Part shown: in pieces, positions 54,211 to 63,731 of the stretch
Layout of the letters: each line of letters starts with the position of its first letter
Position numbering within the stretch: position 1 is the stretch's first letter
Assembly: GCF_900176205.1 (NCBI RefSeq)
Contig: NZ_LT859959.1
Coordinates: 3,493,001 to 3,557,000, forward strand
Length of the DNA stretch: 64,000 nt
Reading direction: 5' to 3'
DNA from: Bradyrhizobium sp. ORS 285
Lineage (GTDB): Bacteria > Pseudomonadota > Alphaproteobacteria > Rhizobiales > Xanthobacteraceae
Made by a program: the position numbers and the translations under genes
Notes under the pieces: model-generated
What the model was told of the DNA's origin: nothing
What the model saw: the letters and a program-made list of their open reading frames with translations, nothing else
Database searches by the model: none

Positions 54211-55149
54211 ATGGTTGATGCCGCCATCGGCGAAGACACCATTGCCCGCCCCCGCAGGGCCGCCAGCCGAAGAGGCTTGCGCAATGCGCTGAAGCGAAAG
54301 TCGACCACAGCCTTCCTGCTGACCCTGCCGCTGATCCTGCTGATCGCACTGTTGGTGGTCTATCCCGCGATCTATTCGGTGCATCTGGCGACCTTGAACA
54401 AGTCGATGCAGCGTTTCGTCGGCCTCGGCAATTTCGAGTTCCTGTTCAAGCGCGACACGTTCTGGCTGGTCGTCAAACAGTCCTGCATCTTCGCGATCAC
54501 GGCCGTCGTGTTCAAGGCGCTGATCGGTTTCATCGTCGCGCATTTCGTCCACAACATCCCGGCCAAGGGCCAGCGCAAATGGCGCGGCATGCTGCTGGTG
54601 CCCTGGGTGATCCCGCCGGCGATGAGCACGCTCGCCTGGCTGTGGTTGTTCGACCCATCCTACAGCGCCTTCAACTACACGCTGGCTTTCTTCGGCATCG
54701 GCCCGATCCCGTGGACGGGAGACGCCGCCTGGGCGCGTTTCTCGGTGATCCTGGTCAATGTTTGGTACGGCGCGCCATTCTTCATGATCATGTACCTGGC
54801 GTCGCTGAAATCGGTGCCCGACCAGCTCTATGAAGCCGCCGCCATCGACGGCGCCAATTGGTGGCAGCGGATCTGGTACGTGACCCTGCCGATGATGCGC
54901 AACATCATCGCCATCACCACGCTGTTCTCGCTGATCGTGACCTTCGCCAATTTCGATATCGTGCGCATCCTCACCGCCGGCGGCCCGCTCGACAAGACGC
55001 ACATCTTCGCGACCTGGGCGTTCCGCGTCGGCATCGAGGGCAGCGACATTCCGCTCGGCGCCAGCGTCTCGCTGTTCATGGTGCCGATCCTGGCGGTCGC
55101 GGCGATCTTCATCCTGCGCGACGTCAACAAGCGGGGCAACGAATCCTGA
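54211..55149 (+). CDS. ABC sugar transporter permease, MalF type
   Basis: A 312-residue permease with six membrane helices and the coupling loop EAAAIDGANWWQRIWYVTLP that contacts the ATPase (EAA motif). The first helix follows a basic cytoplasmic N-terminus (ALKRKSTTAFLLTLPLILLI). The TGA stop overlaps the ATG of the next permease (TGATG). Confidence 0.92.
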   Translation: MVDAAIGEDTIARPRRAASRRGLRNALKRKSTTAFLLTLPLILLIALLVVYPAIYSVHLATLNKSMQRFVGLGNFEFLFKRDTFWLVVKQSCIFAITAVVFKALIGFIVAHFVHNIPAKGQRKWRGMLLVPWVIPPAMSTLAWLWLFDPSYSAFNYTLAFFGIGPIPWTGDAAWARFSVILVNVWYGAPFFMIMYLASLKSVPDQLYEAAAIDGANWWQRIWYVTLPMMRNIIAITTLFSLIVTFANFDIVRILTAGGPLDKTHIFATWAFRVGIEGSDIPLGASVSLFMVPILAVAAIFILRDVNKRGNES

Positions 55150-56060
55150 TGAGCACGATGACCGTCGACAAGGCCGGCCCGACTCGCAATGTCAAATACG
55201 GCTCGATGAGCCGCGACCGCGCCTGGGCGCTGCGCTGGTCGTATTTCTTCCTGACGCTGTTCGCGATCTTCTCGCTGGTGCCGCCGCTCTACATGCTGAT
55301 CACCTCGCTGAAGGGCAGCGCCGAGATCTCGGCCGCGACAAATCCGTGGTGGGTGTTCCATCCGACGCTCGAGAACTACATCGGGCTGCTGACGTCGAAC
55401 CAATTTCTCCGGTTCTTCTTCAACTCCGCGATGGTCTCGATCGTCGTCGTGATCATCACCATGCTGATCAGCATTCCCGCCGCCTTCGCGCTGTCGCGGA
55501 TGAAGTTCTGGGGCTCGGCGACGCTCGCCACCGGTGTGTTCCTGACCTACCTGATCCCGGACAGCCTGCTGTTCATCCCGCTGTTCAAGATGTTCGCGCT
55601 GATCGGCGACGTCACAGGCATCCAGCTCATCAACCGCTGGTACGTGCTGCTGTTCATCTATCCGACGCTGACGGTGCCGTTCTGCACCTGGATCATGATC
55701 GGCTATTTCGCCTCGATTCCGAAGGAGCTCGACGAGGCTGCGATCATCGACGGCGCCTCCTGGCTGCAGACGCTGACGCGGATCTTCATCCCAGTCGCCC
55801 TGCCCGGCCTGATCGCGGCGACGATCTTCGCCTTCACGGTGTCCTGGGCGCAGTTCCTGTATCCGCTGGTGTTCACGACCTCCGCCGACCAGCTGGTGCT
55901 GCCGGTCGGCATCGTCACCACCCTGATCAAGGGCGACGTCTTCAACTGGGGACAGATCATGACCGGCGCGCTGCTCGGCGCGGCGCCGCCGCTGATCATC
56001 TACGCGTTCCTGATGGACTACTACATTGCCGGCCTGACGGCCGGCGCGACCAAAGGCTGA
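55149..56060 (+). CDS. ABC sugar transporter permease, MalG type
   Basis: A 303-residue permease with six helices. The EAA loop is DEAAIIDGASWLQTLTRIFI then PVALPG, and the segment FFNSAMVSIVVVIITMLIS is typical of MalG partners. ATG 55149 overlaps the MalF-type stop, so the two are made together. The ATPase gene follows after 19 bases. Confidence 0.92.
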   Translation: MSTMTVDKAGPTRNVKYGSMSRDRAWALRWSYFFLTLFAIFSLVPPLYMLITSLKGSAEISAATNPWWVFHPTLENYIGLLTSNQFLRFFFNSAMVSIVVVIITMLISIPAAFALSRMKFWGSATLATGVFLTYLIPDSLLFIPLFKMFALIGDVTGIQLINRWYVLLFIYPTLTVPFCTWIMIGYFASIPKELDEAAIIDGASWLQTLTRIFIPVALPGLIAATIFAFTVSWAQFLYPLVFTTSADQLVLPVGIVTTLIKGDVFNWGQIMTGALLGAAPPLIIYAFLMDYYIAGLTAGATKG

Positions 56061-56079
56061 TGACGGGGGTTGATCCGAT

Positions 56080-57180
<1,101 letters not shown>

Positions 57181-57208
57181 CGAGCACAAGAAGCTTCAAG
57201 GGCAGGAC

Positions 57209-58207
57209 ATGACCACCAGGACGGCAAGCAACAAGAACAAGATCCTCGTCACGGAATCCTTCTCGGCCAAGGGACGCGCGCTGCTCGCGGCGCGCGACGA
57301 CGTCGAGATGATCGAATTCCCCAACATGATCTCGGCTGCCGATTTCTCCGCGCTGCTGAAATCCCATGCGCCGGTGCATGGCGTCGCGCTCGGCGCCACG
57401 CGCTTCGGTGAGCCGGAACTGATCGCAGCCGGCGACATGAAGGTCGTGACCCGGATCGGCGTCGGCTTCGATGCGGTCGACGTGCCCGCGCTGTCCAAGC
57501 ACAAGGTGCCGCTGATGGTCGCGGGCACCGCGAACTCGCCCTCGGTCGCCGAGCAGGCGCTGTTCATGATGCTGACGCTCGCCAAGCGCGCCAACGAGAT
57601 GCATGCGATGGTCAGGGACGGCACCTGGGCGACGCGGCTCGGCGTGCTGCCGTTCGATCTCTACGGCAAGACCGTGCTGATCATCGGCTTCGGCCGCATC
57701 GGCACCCGTACCGCCAAGCGCTGCCTCGCGATGGAGATGCAGGTCCTCGTCTACGACCCCTACAAGCCCGCCGCCGACATCACTGCCGCCGGTTGCGAAC
57801 CGGTCGCCGACCTCGACGCGGCGCTGCCGCGCGCCGATTTCGTCAGCATCCACTGCCCGAAGTCGCCGGAGACCGTCGGGATGTTCAACGCCGCGCGCCT
57901 CAGGCTGATGAAGCCGACAGCATACCTGATCAACACCGCGCGCGGCGGCCTGGTCGACGAGGCGGCGCTCCATGATGCGCTGTCGTCCGGACGGCTCGCT
58001 GGTGCCGGCCTCGACGTGTTCGAGCAGGAACCGCCGCCGGTCGGCCACGCACTGCATGCGCTGCCGAACGTGATCATGGCCCCGCACGTCGCCGGCGTGA
58101 CGCGGGAGGCCGTCGACCGCATGAGCGAGCAGACCGCCCGCAACATTCTCAGCGTGCTGGATGGCGATCCGATTCGGCAGAACGTGATCAACCAGGACGT
58201 CTTGTAG
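57209..58207 (+). CDS. D-isomer-specific 2-hydroxyacid dehydrogenase (SerA-like)
   Basis: NAD-dependent dehydrogenase of 332 residues. The Rossmann motif is GKTVLIIGFGRIGTRTAKRC. Catalytic residues are visible: Arg in INTARGGLVDE, Glu in DVFEQEPPP and His in MAPHVAGVTREA. It could oxidise a 2-hydroxy acid such as glycerate or phosphoglycerate. Its place at the end of a sugar-type ABC operon suggests it acts on the imported compound rather than in serine synthesis, and it lacks the long ACT-containing C-terminus of many SerA enzymes. ATG 57209 is 28 bases after the ATPase stop. Confidence 0.9.
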   Translation: MTTRTASNKNKILVTESFSAKGRALLAARDDVEMIEFPNMISAADFSALLKSHAPVHGVALGATRFGEPELIAAGDMKVVTRIGVGFDAVDVPALSKHKVPLMVAGTANSPSVAEQALFMMLTLAKRANEMHAMVRDGTWATRLGVLPFDLYGKTVLIIGFGRIGTRTAKRCLAMEMQVLVYDPYKPAADITAAGCEPVADLDAALPRADFVSIHCPKSPETVGMFNAARLRLMKPTAYLINTARGGLVDEAALHDALSSGRLAGAGLDVFEQEPPPVGHALHALPNVIMAPHVAGVTREAVDRMSEQTARNILSVLDGDPIRQNVINQDVL

Positions 58208-58411
58208 TCGCGCCGCCGGTGCAATGGTCCTGTCGCGTCGGCTACGCGGCAGGACCAAGTCTCGGCTCCAATCTCATCACGCGGATGTCAGGACCTTTCT
58301 CCCCCGCTTTGTCGCCCAACTTTCAACGCATTCTTGCAACTTGGCCAAATCCAGCTACAACTGTGATAATCGGCGCCGGCGTTTACGCGCGCCGTAGGAA
58401 CAGAGGCGGCC

Positions 58412-58807
58412 ATGAGTGTTGCGACCGAGCACGCGCTCGCAACGATAGCGAGCATTCTCGATCAGCCTGAAACTGCGAGGTCGGCAGACAAGGTGACGCC
58501 GCCTGCGAAGAAGGCTGCCGCGACCGTGGTATCTTTCGATCAGGCCGACGGCTACACCAAGGTCGGACCGGGACCGATTTCCGCGATCCGGTTCCGCTGG
58601 ACAGCGCGGCGCGGCGAGGACGGCTACTATGTCGACGAAACCGTCGGGCCGACCTCGATCGCGGTGAGCAGCGGACCGATGACCCCCGAAGCCGCCGTGA
58701 AGACGGTCGACACCCGCGCCCGCGAGGCGATCGAGCGCTTCGAGGCGCTGAAGAACGAGATGACCGGCAAGGGCCCGTTCACCGCGGCTGGGCCCGCCGA
58801 AAGGTAA
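58412..58807 (+). CDS. Conserved hypothetical protein
   Basis: Not recognised. The 131-residue product has an Ala/Lys-rich N-terminal third and a compact C-terminal part: IRFRWTARRGEDGYYVDETV, then SSGPMTPEAAVKTVDTRARE and IERFEALKNEM. The second part looks like a small alpha/beta domain, probably cytoplasmic. It has its own promoter gap (204 bases) and a strong terminator, so it is a single-gene unit. Confidence 0.7.
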   Translation: MSVATEHALATIASILDQPETARSADKVTPPAKKAAATVVSFDQADGYTKVGPGPISAIRFRWTARRGEDGYYVDETVGPTSIAVSSGPMTPEAAVKTVDTRAREAIERFEALKNEMTGKGPFTAAGPAER

Positions 58808-58837
58808 CTCTTTCGCAGACGATGCGTCGAACTCGTG

Positions 58838-58868
58838 ATGGCCGGCTCTGTGCCGGCCATTCTTATTT
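58838..58868 (+). terminator. Intrinsic terminator after the gene at 58412-58807
   Basis: ATGGCCGGC (58838-58846), a 5-base loop and GCCGGCCAT (58852-58860) form a perfect 9-bp stem followed by TCTTATTT. Confidence 0.75.
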
Positions 58869-58991
58869 CTGCAGAGCTCGGCGCCCTGAGCTCCGCCGCA
58901 ACGAAATGCTCATTCCCCTTCCCGCCCCCTCGTCGCGCGTCGTCACCTCCGCTATGAAGAGCGCAGCCACATCATGCGAGGTCATTGAAAG

Positions 58992-59783
58992 ATGGGATTC
59001 TTAAGCCGGATTGTCGCCGCCCTGACCACCGCCGTGCTGGCCTGCGGTGTCGCCACCGCCGCGTTGGCCGATCAAGCCTCGCGCCTGGACGAGATCATGC
59101 AGCGCGGCAGCCTTCGGGTCGGCATGACCGGCGACTACAAGCCCTTCACCTATCTCGACAAGGCCACCGGAAAATTCTCCGGCTTCGACGTCGACATGGC
59201 CGAGGCGCTCGGCAAGGCGCTGGGCGTGAAGGTGGAGTTCGTGCCCACCAGCTGGCCGCAGCTGATGAAGGATTTCGAGGCCGACAAGTTCGACGTCGCG
59301 ATGGGCGGCGTGTCGATCACGCTTGACCGCCAGAAGAAGGGCTACTTCTCGACCGCGATCATGCGCGAAGGCAAGACCCCGATCGCGCGTTGCAGCGACA
59401 CCTCGAAGTATCAGACGCTCGCCGACATCGACAAGCCCGGCACCCGCGTCGTGGTGAATCCCGGCGGCACCAACGAACGCTTCGCCCGCGCCAACATCAA
59501 GGCCGCCGACATCCGCGTCCACACCGACAACGTTACCATCTTTGACGAGATCGCCAAGGGCGACGCCGACCTGATGATGACCGACGCCTCGGAGACCCGC
59601 TACCAGCAGAAGCTGCATCCGGGCGTGCTGTGCGCAGTCCACCCCGACAAGCCGTTCGACTTCTCCGAGAAGGCCTATTGGCTGCAGCGTGACGTCGCGC
59701 TCAAGGCGTTCGTCGATCAGTGGCTTCACATCTCCACCGAGAACGGCAGCTATCAGGCGATCTACAAGACCTGGTTCGACTGA
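58992..59783 (+). CDS. Cyclohexadienyl dehydratase-like periplasmic protein (PheC family)
   Basis: A 263-residue protein with a signal peptide (about 1-26, ending TAALADQ) and a periplasmic-binding-protein fold of family 3. Several segments closely match the Pseudomonas periplasmic cyclohexadienyl dehydratase PheC as I remember it: GDYKPFTYLD, FDVDMAEALGK, VPTSWPQLMKDF, NPGGTNERFARAN, DNVTIFDEI, DLMMTDASETR and HPDKPFDFSEKAYW. PheC converts prephenate or arogenate to phenylpyruvate or phenylalanine outside the cytoplasm. A plain amino-acid-binding protein is the alternative, but no ABC permease lies nearby, which favours an enzyme. Confidence 0.8.
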   Translation: MGFLSRIVAALTTAVLACGVATAALADQASRLDEIMQRGSLRVGMTGDYKPFTYLDKATGKFSGFDVDMAEALGKALGVKVEFVPTSWPQLMKDFEADKFDVAMGGVSITLDRQKKGYFSTAIMREGKTPIARCSDTSKYQTLADIDKPGTRVVVNPGGTNERFARANIKAADIRVHTDNVTIFDEIAKGDADLMMTDASETRYQQKLHPGVLCAVHPDKPFDFSEKAYWLQRDVALKAFVDQWLHISTENGSYQAIYKTWFD

Positions 59784-59816
59784 CGGGAGACCTGATCCCG
59801 GAGCGATAGTGGGCCA

Positions 59817-59840
59817 GCCAGCCCTGTGGGCTGGCCTCTC
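59817..59840 (+). terminator. Probable terminator after the PheC-like gene
   Basis: GCCAGCCC and GGGCTGGC (59817-59835) form an 8-bp stem with a 3-base loop, followed by the pyrimidine run CTCTCTC. The T content is modest. Confidence 0.55.
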
Positions 59841-60225
59841 TCATCGGACGCGGCTCGAAAAGCCGCCGGTCGGATCTGTGCTATAACCAAATATTCCTGA
59901 GCCGTTCCAACGGGAAGACCATCGTCATGTCGGGCCCGTAGATATTGTTGTTGCGTTTTTCCGAAATCTATGATTTACTACCGCTATCCCGCCTCAACGA
60001 GAGGGGCGTTGCGCGCGATCGTCACGACACGCGAGGTGGGATGCGATGGCCGCGAGATGCCGGAAGCGTGCTTGCACGCGGACGAACGGCGGATTGCGGA
60101 CGCCAAGTCGTGTGGTCCTGACGCCGCGGTGCTGGCGTCAAGTCATCGGGAATGATTATCCCGAGGACGACGGTGGCTAGAGAGCCGTACACCGGGGAGA
60201 GCACGAAGGACGCGTTAAGACCATC

Positions 60226-60328
60226 GCGCAGGGAATGCCGGAGTTCGGCTGAACCTGTGGTGACTGCCGCCTGCTTTTTTGTTGCAGGCGGGCCATGGGT
60301 TGCGGCCAGCGCCCGGCATTCCCTGCGC
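60226..60328. repeat. Palindromic repeat with inner variable hairpin
   Basis: A 16-bp perfect inverted repeat, GCGCAGGGAATGCCGG (60226-60241) and its complement (60313-60328), encloses a second hairpin, CCGCCTGC with a TTTTTT-containing loop and GCAGGCGG (about 60267-60291). The flank at about 60140-60225, with CCCGAGGACGACGGTGGCTA and CCGTACACCGGGGAGAGCAC, looks like part of the same element. I recall this composite from many intergenic sites in Bradyrhizobium. The stretch 59841-60225 otherwise holds no gene. Confidence 0.75.
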
Positions 60329-60437
60329 CCTCTTCTGTTCAAGAGGGTTCGACTGATGGATCACTCGGACGTCATGCGTCGCGAGAACGCGGTTTGGCGT
60401 CTCGTAGTATGTGGATTGCCCCTGCGACGCATTCGGT

Positions 60438-60561
60438 GTCGTCCCGGCCTCCGAGCCGGGACCCAGACTCACAGGCGGTTGTTTGTGGCAGGCGCGGAGA
60501 TGCAGTGCTCTACAACACTACAGCCGGTGGTTATGGGTCCCGGCTCGGAGGCCGGGACGAC
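60438..60561. repeat. Palindromic repeat with 28-bp perfect arms
   Basis: Arms of 28 bp (60438-60465 and 60534-60561) are perfect inverted copies, and each arm is itself a dyad (CCCGGC-CTCCGA-GCCGGG). It lies 110 bases from the repeat at 60226-60328. The 68-base centre has no coding sign. It resembles a common rhizobial palindromic element, known to me from memory only. Confidence 0.8.
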
Positions 60562-60622
60562 AGTTGTGTGTGTTGCGGCACCTCGGCTCATCGCGAGGAG
60601 GCAGCGGCAGCCGCAGCCGCCC

Positions 60623-61642
60623 TCAGCCGTTGCGATAGGTGTAGCTGTAGCCGTTGATCGCGGGGGCGCCGCCGAGATGGGCGTAGAGCACCTTGGAGCC
60701 TTCCGGGAAGTAGCCCTTCTTGACCAGGTCGATCATGCCCTGCATCGACTTGCCTTCGTACACGGGGTCGGTGATCATCGCCTCGGTGCGGGCGGCCAGG
60801 CGGATCGCCTCGTTGGTCTCGGCGCTCGGCACGCCATAGGCCGGATAGGCGTAGTCGTTGATGATGACGATCTCGTCGTCGCGCACCTTGCGGCCGAGCT
60901 CGACCAGCTCCGCGGTGTTGTCGACGATCTGCCGCACCTGGTTGCGGGTCTGCTCCGGCGTGCCGGAGGCGTCGATGCCGATGACGCGGTCGGCGCGGCC
61001 GTCGGCGGCGAAGCCGACGATCATGCCGGCCTGGGTCGAGCCGGTGACGACGCAGACGATGATGTAGTCGAACTTGATGCCCATCTCGGCTTCCTGCGCC
61101 CTCACCTCCTCGGCGAAGCCGACATAGCCGAGGCCGCCGAACTTGTGCACGGAGGCGCCGGCCGGAATGCCGTAGGGCTTGCCACCAGCATCCTTCACCG
61201 ACTGGATCGCGTTCTCCCAGCTCTTGCGGATGCCGATGTCGAAGCCGTCCTCGACGATGCGGCTGTCGGCGCCCATCAGGCGGGTCATCAGGATGTTGCC
61301 GACGCGGTCATAGACGGCGTCCTCGTGCGGCACCCAGCTCTCCTGCACCACGACGCACTTCATGCCGATCTTGGCCGCGGTCGCCGCCACCATGCGGGTG
61401 TGGTTCGACTGCACGCCGCCGATCGACACCAGCGTGTCGGCGTTCGACTCGATCGCGTCGGGCACGATGTATTCGAGCTTGCGCAGCTTGTTGCCGCCCA
61501 TCGCGAGGCCGGAGTTGCAGTCGTCGCGCTTGGCGTAGATCTGCACCTTGCCGCCGAGCGCCTCGGTCAGGCGCGGCAGATGCTCGATCGGGGTGGTGCC
61601 GAAGGTGAGCGGATACTTCTTGAACTTGTCGAGCCGAAGCAC
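60623..61642 (-). CDS. acdS: 1-aminocyclopropane-1-carboxylate deaminase
   Basis: PLP enzyme of 339 residues that splits ACC, the precursor of plant ethylene, to 2-oxobutyrate and ammonia. The sequence follows known AcdS proteins throughout: the PLP lysine in [45 protein letters not shown] and [11 protein letters not shown]. The residues that separate true ACC deaminase from D-cysteine desulfhydrase are present: Glu in [11 protein letters not shown] and Leu in [10 protein letters not shown] divergent Lrp-type regulator gene adjoins, the classic acdS-acdR arrangement. Downstream lies the repeat cluster. Confidence 0.96.
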   Translation of the reverse strand: MLRLDKFKKYPLTFGTTPIEHLPRLTEALGGKVQIYAKRDDCNSGLAMGGNKLRKLEYIVPDAIESNADTLVSIGGVQSNHTRMVAATAAKIGMKCVVVQESWVPHEDAVYDRVGNILMTRLMGADSRIVEDGFDIGIRKSWENAIQSVKDAGGKPYGIPAGASVHKFGGLGYVGFAEEVRAQEAEMGIKFDYIIVCVVTGSTQAGMIVGFAADGRADRVIGIDASGTPEQTRNQVRQIVDNTAELVELGRKVRDDEIVIINDYAYPAYGVPSAETNEAIRLAARTEAMITDPVYEGKSMQGMIDLVKKGYFPEGSKVLYAHLGGAPAINGYSYTYRNG

Positions 61643-61787
61643 GGGTCTCTCCGTGGATGGTGGAATGGGTCGGCCGGAATATACAAAAAGGCATGCGAAA
61701 GGTGCTCTCTTTATCGCCCGTCTTTTCCGTGCTTACGTCCGCTAAGAGCCCATATGGCGAATAATTCTCTCACTTGATGGTTCTTTC
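61643..61787. promoter_or_regulatory. acdS-acdR divergent promoter region
   Basis: The 145-base gap between divergent acdS and its regulator gene has an AT-rich centre (about 61675-61710 and 61750-61790). By analogy with other rhizobia it should hold the AcdR (Lrp) sites. I see no perfect dyad, so exact sites cannot be placed. Confidence 0.5.
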
Positions 61788-62264
61788 ATGAAAGAAGCTT
61801 CCGACCCCGATCTGGACCGCGTCGACCGCCGAATCCTGCAGCTGTTGCAGAAGGACGGCCGGATGAGCAACGCCGAGCTGGCCGGCGCCGTCCATGTCAG
61901 CCCGGCGACCTGCCACCGCCGCACCCAGCGCCTGTTCGAGGACGGCTACATCAGAAGCGTGCGCGCGCAGATCGCGCCCGACAAGGTCGAGCGCAGTGCG
62001 CTGGTGCTGGTCGGCGTGGTGCTCGACCGATCGACGCCGGAAAGCTTTCGCACCTTCGAGGCCGCGATCCGCAAGCTGAAATTCGTGCTCGACTGCCATC
62101 TCGTCGCCGGCGACTTCGATTACTTCCTGAAGATCCGCGTCCGCGACATGAACGACTTCAACCGGATGCATGGCGATCAGCTGATCTCGCTGCCGGGCGT
62201 GCGCCAGACGCGCACCTTCTTCGTGATGAAGGAGGTCGTCGACAATGCGCCGCTGGACTTCTGA
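61788..62264 (+). CDS. acdR: Lrp/AsnC-family regulator, probable AcdR
   Basis: A 158-residue protein with an N-terminal helix-turn-helix (LDRVDRRILQLLQKDGRMSN, then AELAGAVHVSPATCHRR) and a C-terminal RAM/ACT-like effector domain (CHLVAGDFDYFLKIRVRDM). It is divergent from acdS. In other proteobacteria the regulator at this position switches on acdS when ACC is present. The function is inferred from position and family. Confidence 0.88.
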   Translation: MKEASDPDLDRVDRRILQLLQKDGRMSNAELAGAVHVSPATCHRRTQRLFEDGYIRSVRAQIAPDKVERSALVLVGVVLDRSTPESFRTFEAAIRKLKFVLDCHLVAGDFDYFLKIRVRDMNDFNRMHGDQLISLPGVRQTRTFFVMKEVVDNAPLDF

Positions 62265-62355
62265 GCGGAGCAGGCATTGAACCGAGCTTGCCGCATCGGC
62301 GACTTAATTGCGCGTGAGCTCGCTCACATCAGCAACCGACATCGCGGAGATCCTG

Positions 62356-63231
62356 ATGAAGAGGCTGTTGGCCGTTGCTGCCGTGGTTTTGGCCAGCAGT
62401 GCCGCCCAGGCGCAGTACGTGATCGAATACGGTGGCAAGACCATCCGCATCGATCCCGACCGCGGCACGGTGCAGATCCCCGGCGTCTACGACAACACCG
62501 AGCAGAAGAAGACCAAGCGCAGCAAGCGCGAGCAGGATACGACGGCCAAGCCGCAGCCGGGGGCGGACAAGCCGGCCCCGGCGCCCGCCGAGGCGGCCGT
62601 CACGCCGGCTCCGCCCGCGCAGGCTGCCCCTGCCCCTGTTCCATCTCCCGCGGCGCCGACGACTGCAGCACCCGCGACCCCGACGGCGGCGCCCGCCGCG
62701 CCTGCGCCAGTCCAGGCCGCCGCCCCGCCTGCTCCGGTGCCTCCGGCATCGACGCCCTCAGCCCCGGCCATGGTCACGCCGCCGGCGGCTGTGACACCGC
62801 CTGCTGCGCCCACCGCTCCTGCGGCCGTGCAGCCACCGACCAGGCCGGCGCAGGCCCCCGCGGCCGTGACCACCGCCGCGGCCCCGCCTGCTGCGGCTGC
62901 ACCGGCGGCCGTGCGCGATCCGAACTCTCCGGTCGGCATCTGGTTGACCGAGGAGAAGGAAGGCAAGATCCGCATCGAGCCCTGCGGGACCAATCTGTGC
63001 GGCTACGCCGTCAACGCCAAGACCAATCAGAACGGCGAGCAGATCCTGATCAACATGCGCCCGAGCGACAAGGCGCAGGACAAGAAGTGGAGCGGCCGCA
63101 TCTACGATCCGAACAGCGGCAGCACCTACGATTCCACGATCGATCTGAAAAACCCGGACAGTCTGCGCGTGCAGGGCTGCGCATTCGGCGGCATGTTCTG
63201 CGGCGGTCAGACCTGGACGCGGGTGAACTGA
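62356..63231 (+). CDS. Secreted DUF2147-domain protein with Pro/Ala-rich linker
   Basis: A 291-residue protein with a signal peptide (about 1-20, SSAAQAQ), a short N-terminal domain (YVIEYGGKTIRIDPDRGTVQ), a basic patch, and about 130 residues of Pro/Ala-rich linker. The C-terminal DUF2147 domain reads SPVGIWLTEEKEGKIRIEPC ... WSGRIYDPNSGSTYDSTIDL ... GGQTWTRV, with cysteine pairs. DUF2147 proteins bind small lipophilic or envelope ligands. The linker suggests it spans the cell wall. ATG 62356 has GGAGA upstream; the frame is open back to 62308. Confidence 0.8.
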   Translation: MKRLLAVAAVVLASSAAQAQYVIEYGGKTIRIDPDRGTVQIPGVYDNTEQKKTKRSKREQDTTAKPQPGADKPAPAPAEAAVTPAPPAQAAPAPVPSPAAPTTAAPATPTAAPAAPAPVQAAAPPAPVPPASTPSAPAMVTPPAAVTPPAAPTAPAAVQPPTRPAQAPAAVTTAAAPPAAAAPAAVRDPNSPVGIWLTEEKEGKIRIEPCGTNLCGYAVNAKTNQNGEQILINMRPSDKAQDKKWSGRIYDPNSGSTYDSTIDLKNPDSLRVQGCAFGGMFCGGQTWTRVN

Positions 63232-63243
63232 GCGCGGCCCGGA

Positions 63244-63278
63244 CAAAACAAAAGCGCGCGGCCTTGCGACCGCGCGCT
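63244..63278 (-). terminator. Intrinsic terminator of the cupin gene
   Basis: AGCGCGCGG (63253-63261) and CCGCGCGCT (63270-63278) form a 9-bp GC stem. On the minus strand it is followed by TTTGTTTTG. It lies just after the stop at 63300 and also faces the DUF2147 gene. Confidence 0.8.
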
Positions 63279-63299
63279 GCGCATCTTGTTAGTCCTGCA

Positions 63300-63704
63300 T
63301 CAACCGACCGGCGTCGCGTATTCCTCGTCGGTGACGTGCTCCATCCAGTTCGAGTAGACGCCGTCGAGCGCCTCCTGCATGGCGATATGCGTCATCTCGT
63401 TGTCCGGCGAGGCGCCGTGCCAGTGCTTCTCGCCCGGCGGGATGAAGATCACGTCGCCTGGACGGATCTCGCGCACCGGACCGCCCTTGGCCTGGATGCG
63501 GCCGATGCCGGAGATGACGTAGAGCGTCTGCCCGAGCGGATGGGTGTGCCAGGCGGTCCGTGCGCCTGGCGCGAACGACACGCGCGAGGCGTTGAGCCGC
63601 GCCGGCGCCGGCGCCATGATCAGCGGGTCCTGCAGCACGTTGCCGGTGAAGTACTCGGCGGGAGCCTTGCGCGTCGCGCGGGAGCCTGCGGGATGAAAAT
63701 CCAT
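63300..63704 (-). CDS. Small cupin-domain protein
   Basis: A 134-residue single-domain cupin. Motif 1 is AWHTHPLGQTLYVISGIGRI and motif 2 is GDVIFIPPGEKHWHGASPDN, with three His and a Gln/Glu set for a metal. The arrangement resembles bacterial cupin hydroxynitrile lyases and quercetinase-like enzymes; the actual reaction is not known. It lies 27 bases downstream of the end of the RraA-family gene and is probably in one operon with it. Confidence 0.85.
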   Translation of the reverse strand: MDFHPAGSRATRKAPAEYFTGNVLQDPLIMAPAPARLNASRVSFAPGARTAWHTHPLGQTLYVISGIGRIQAKGGPVREIRPGDVIFIPPGEKHWHGASPDNEMTHIAMQEALDGVYSNWMEHVTDEEYATPVG

Positions 63705-63731
63705 GATGAGCCTTTCTGCGGCTGTTCGAGC

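Noticed and set aside
60140..60225. Group II intron domain V fragment
   Set aside because: The string around CCGTACACCGGGGAGAGCAC vaguely resembles a domain V stem, but the complementary 3-prime strand and the GNRA loop are not present.
60152..61777. Open frame of 541 codons on the plus strand over acdS
   Set aside because: It is the reverse shadow of acdS, which is certain by sequence, and its first part runs through the palindromic repeats.
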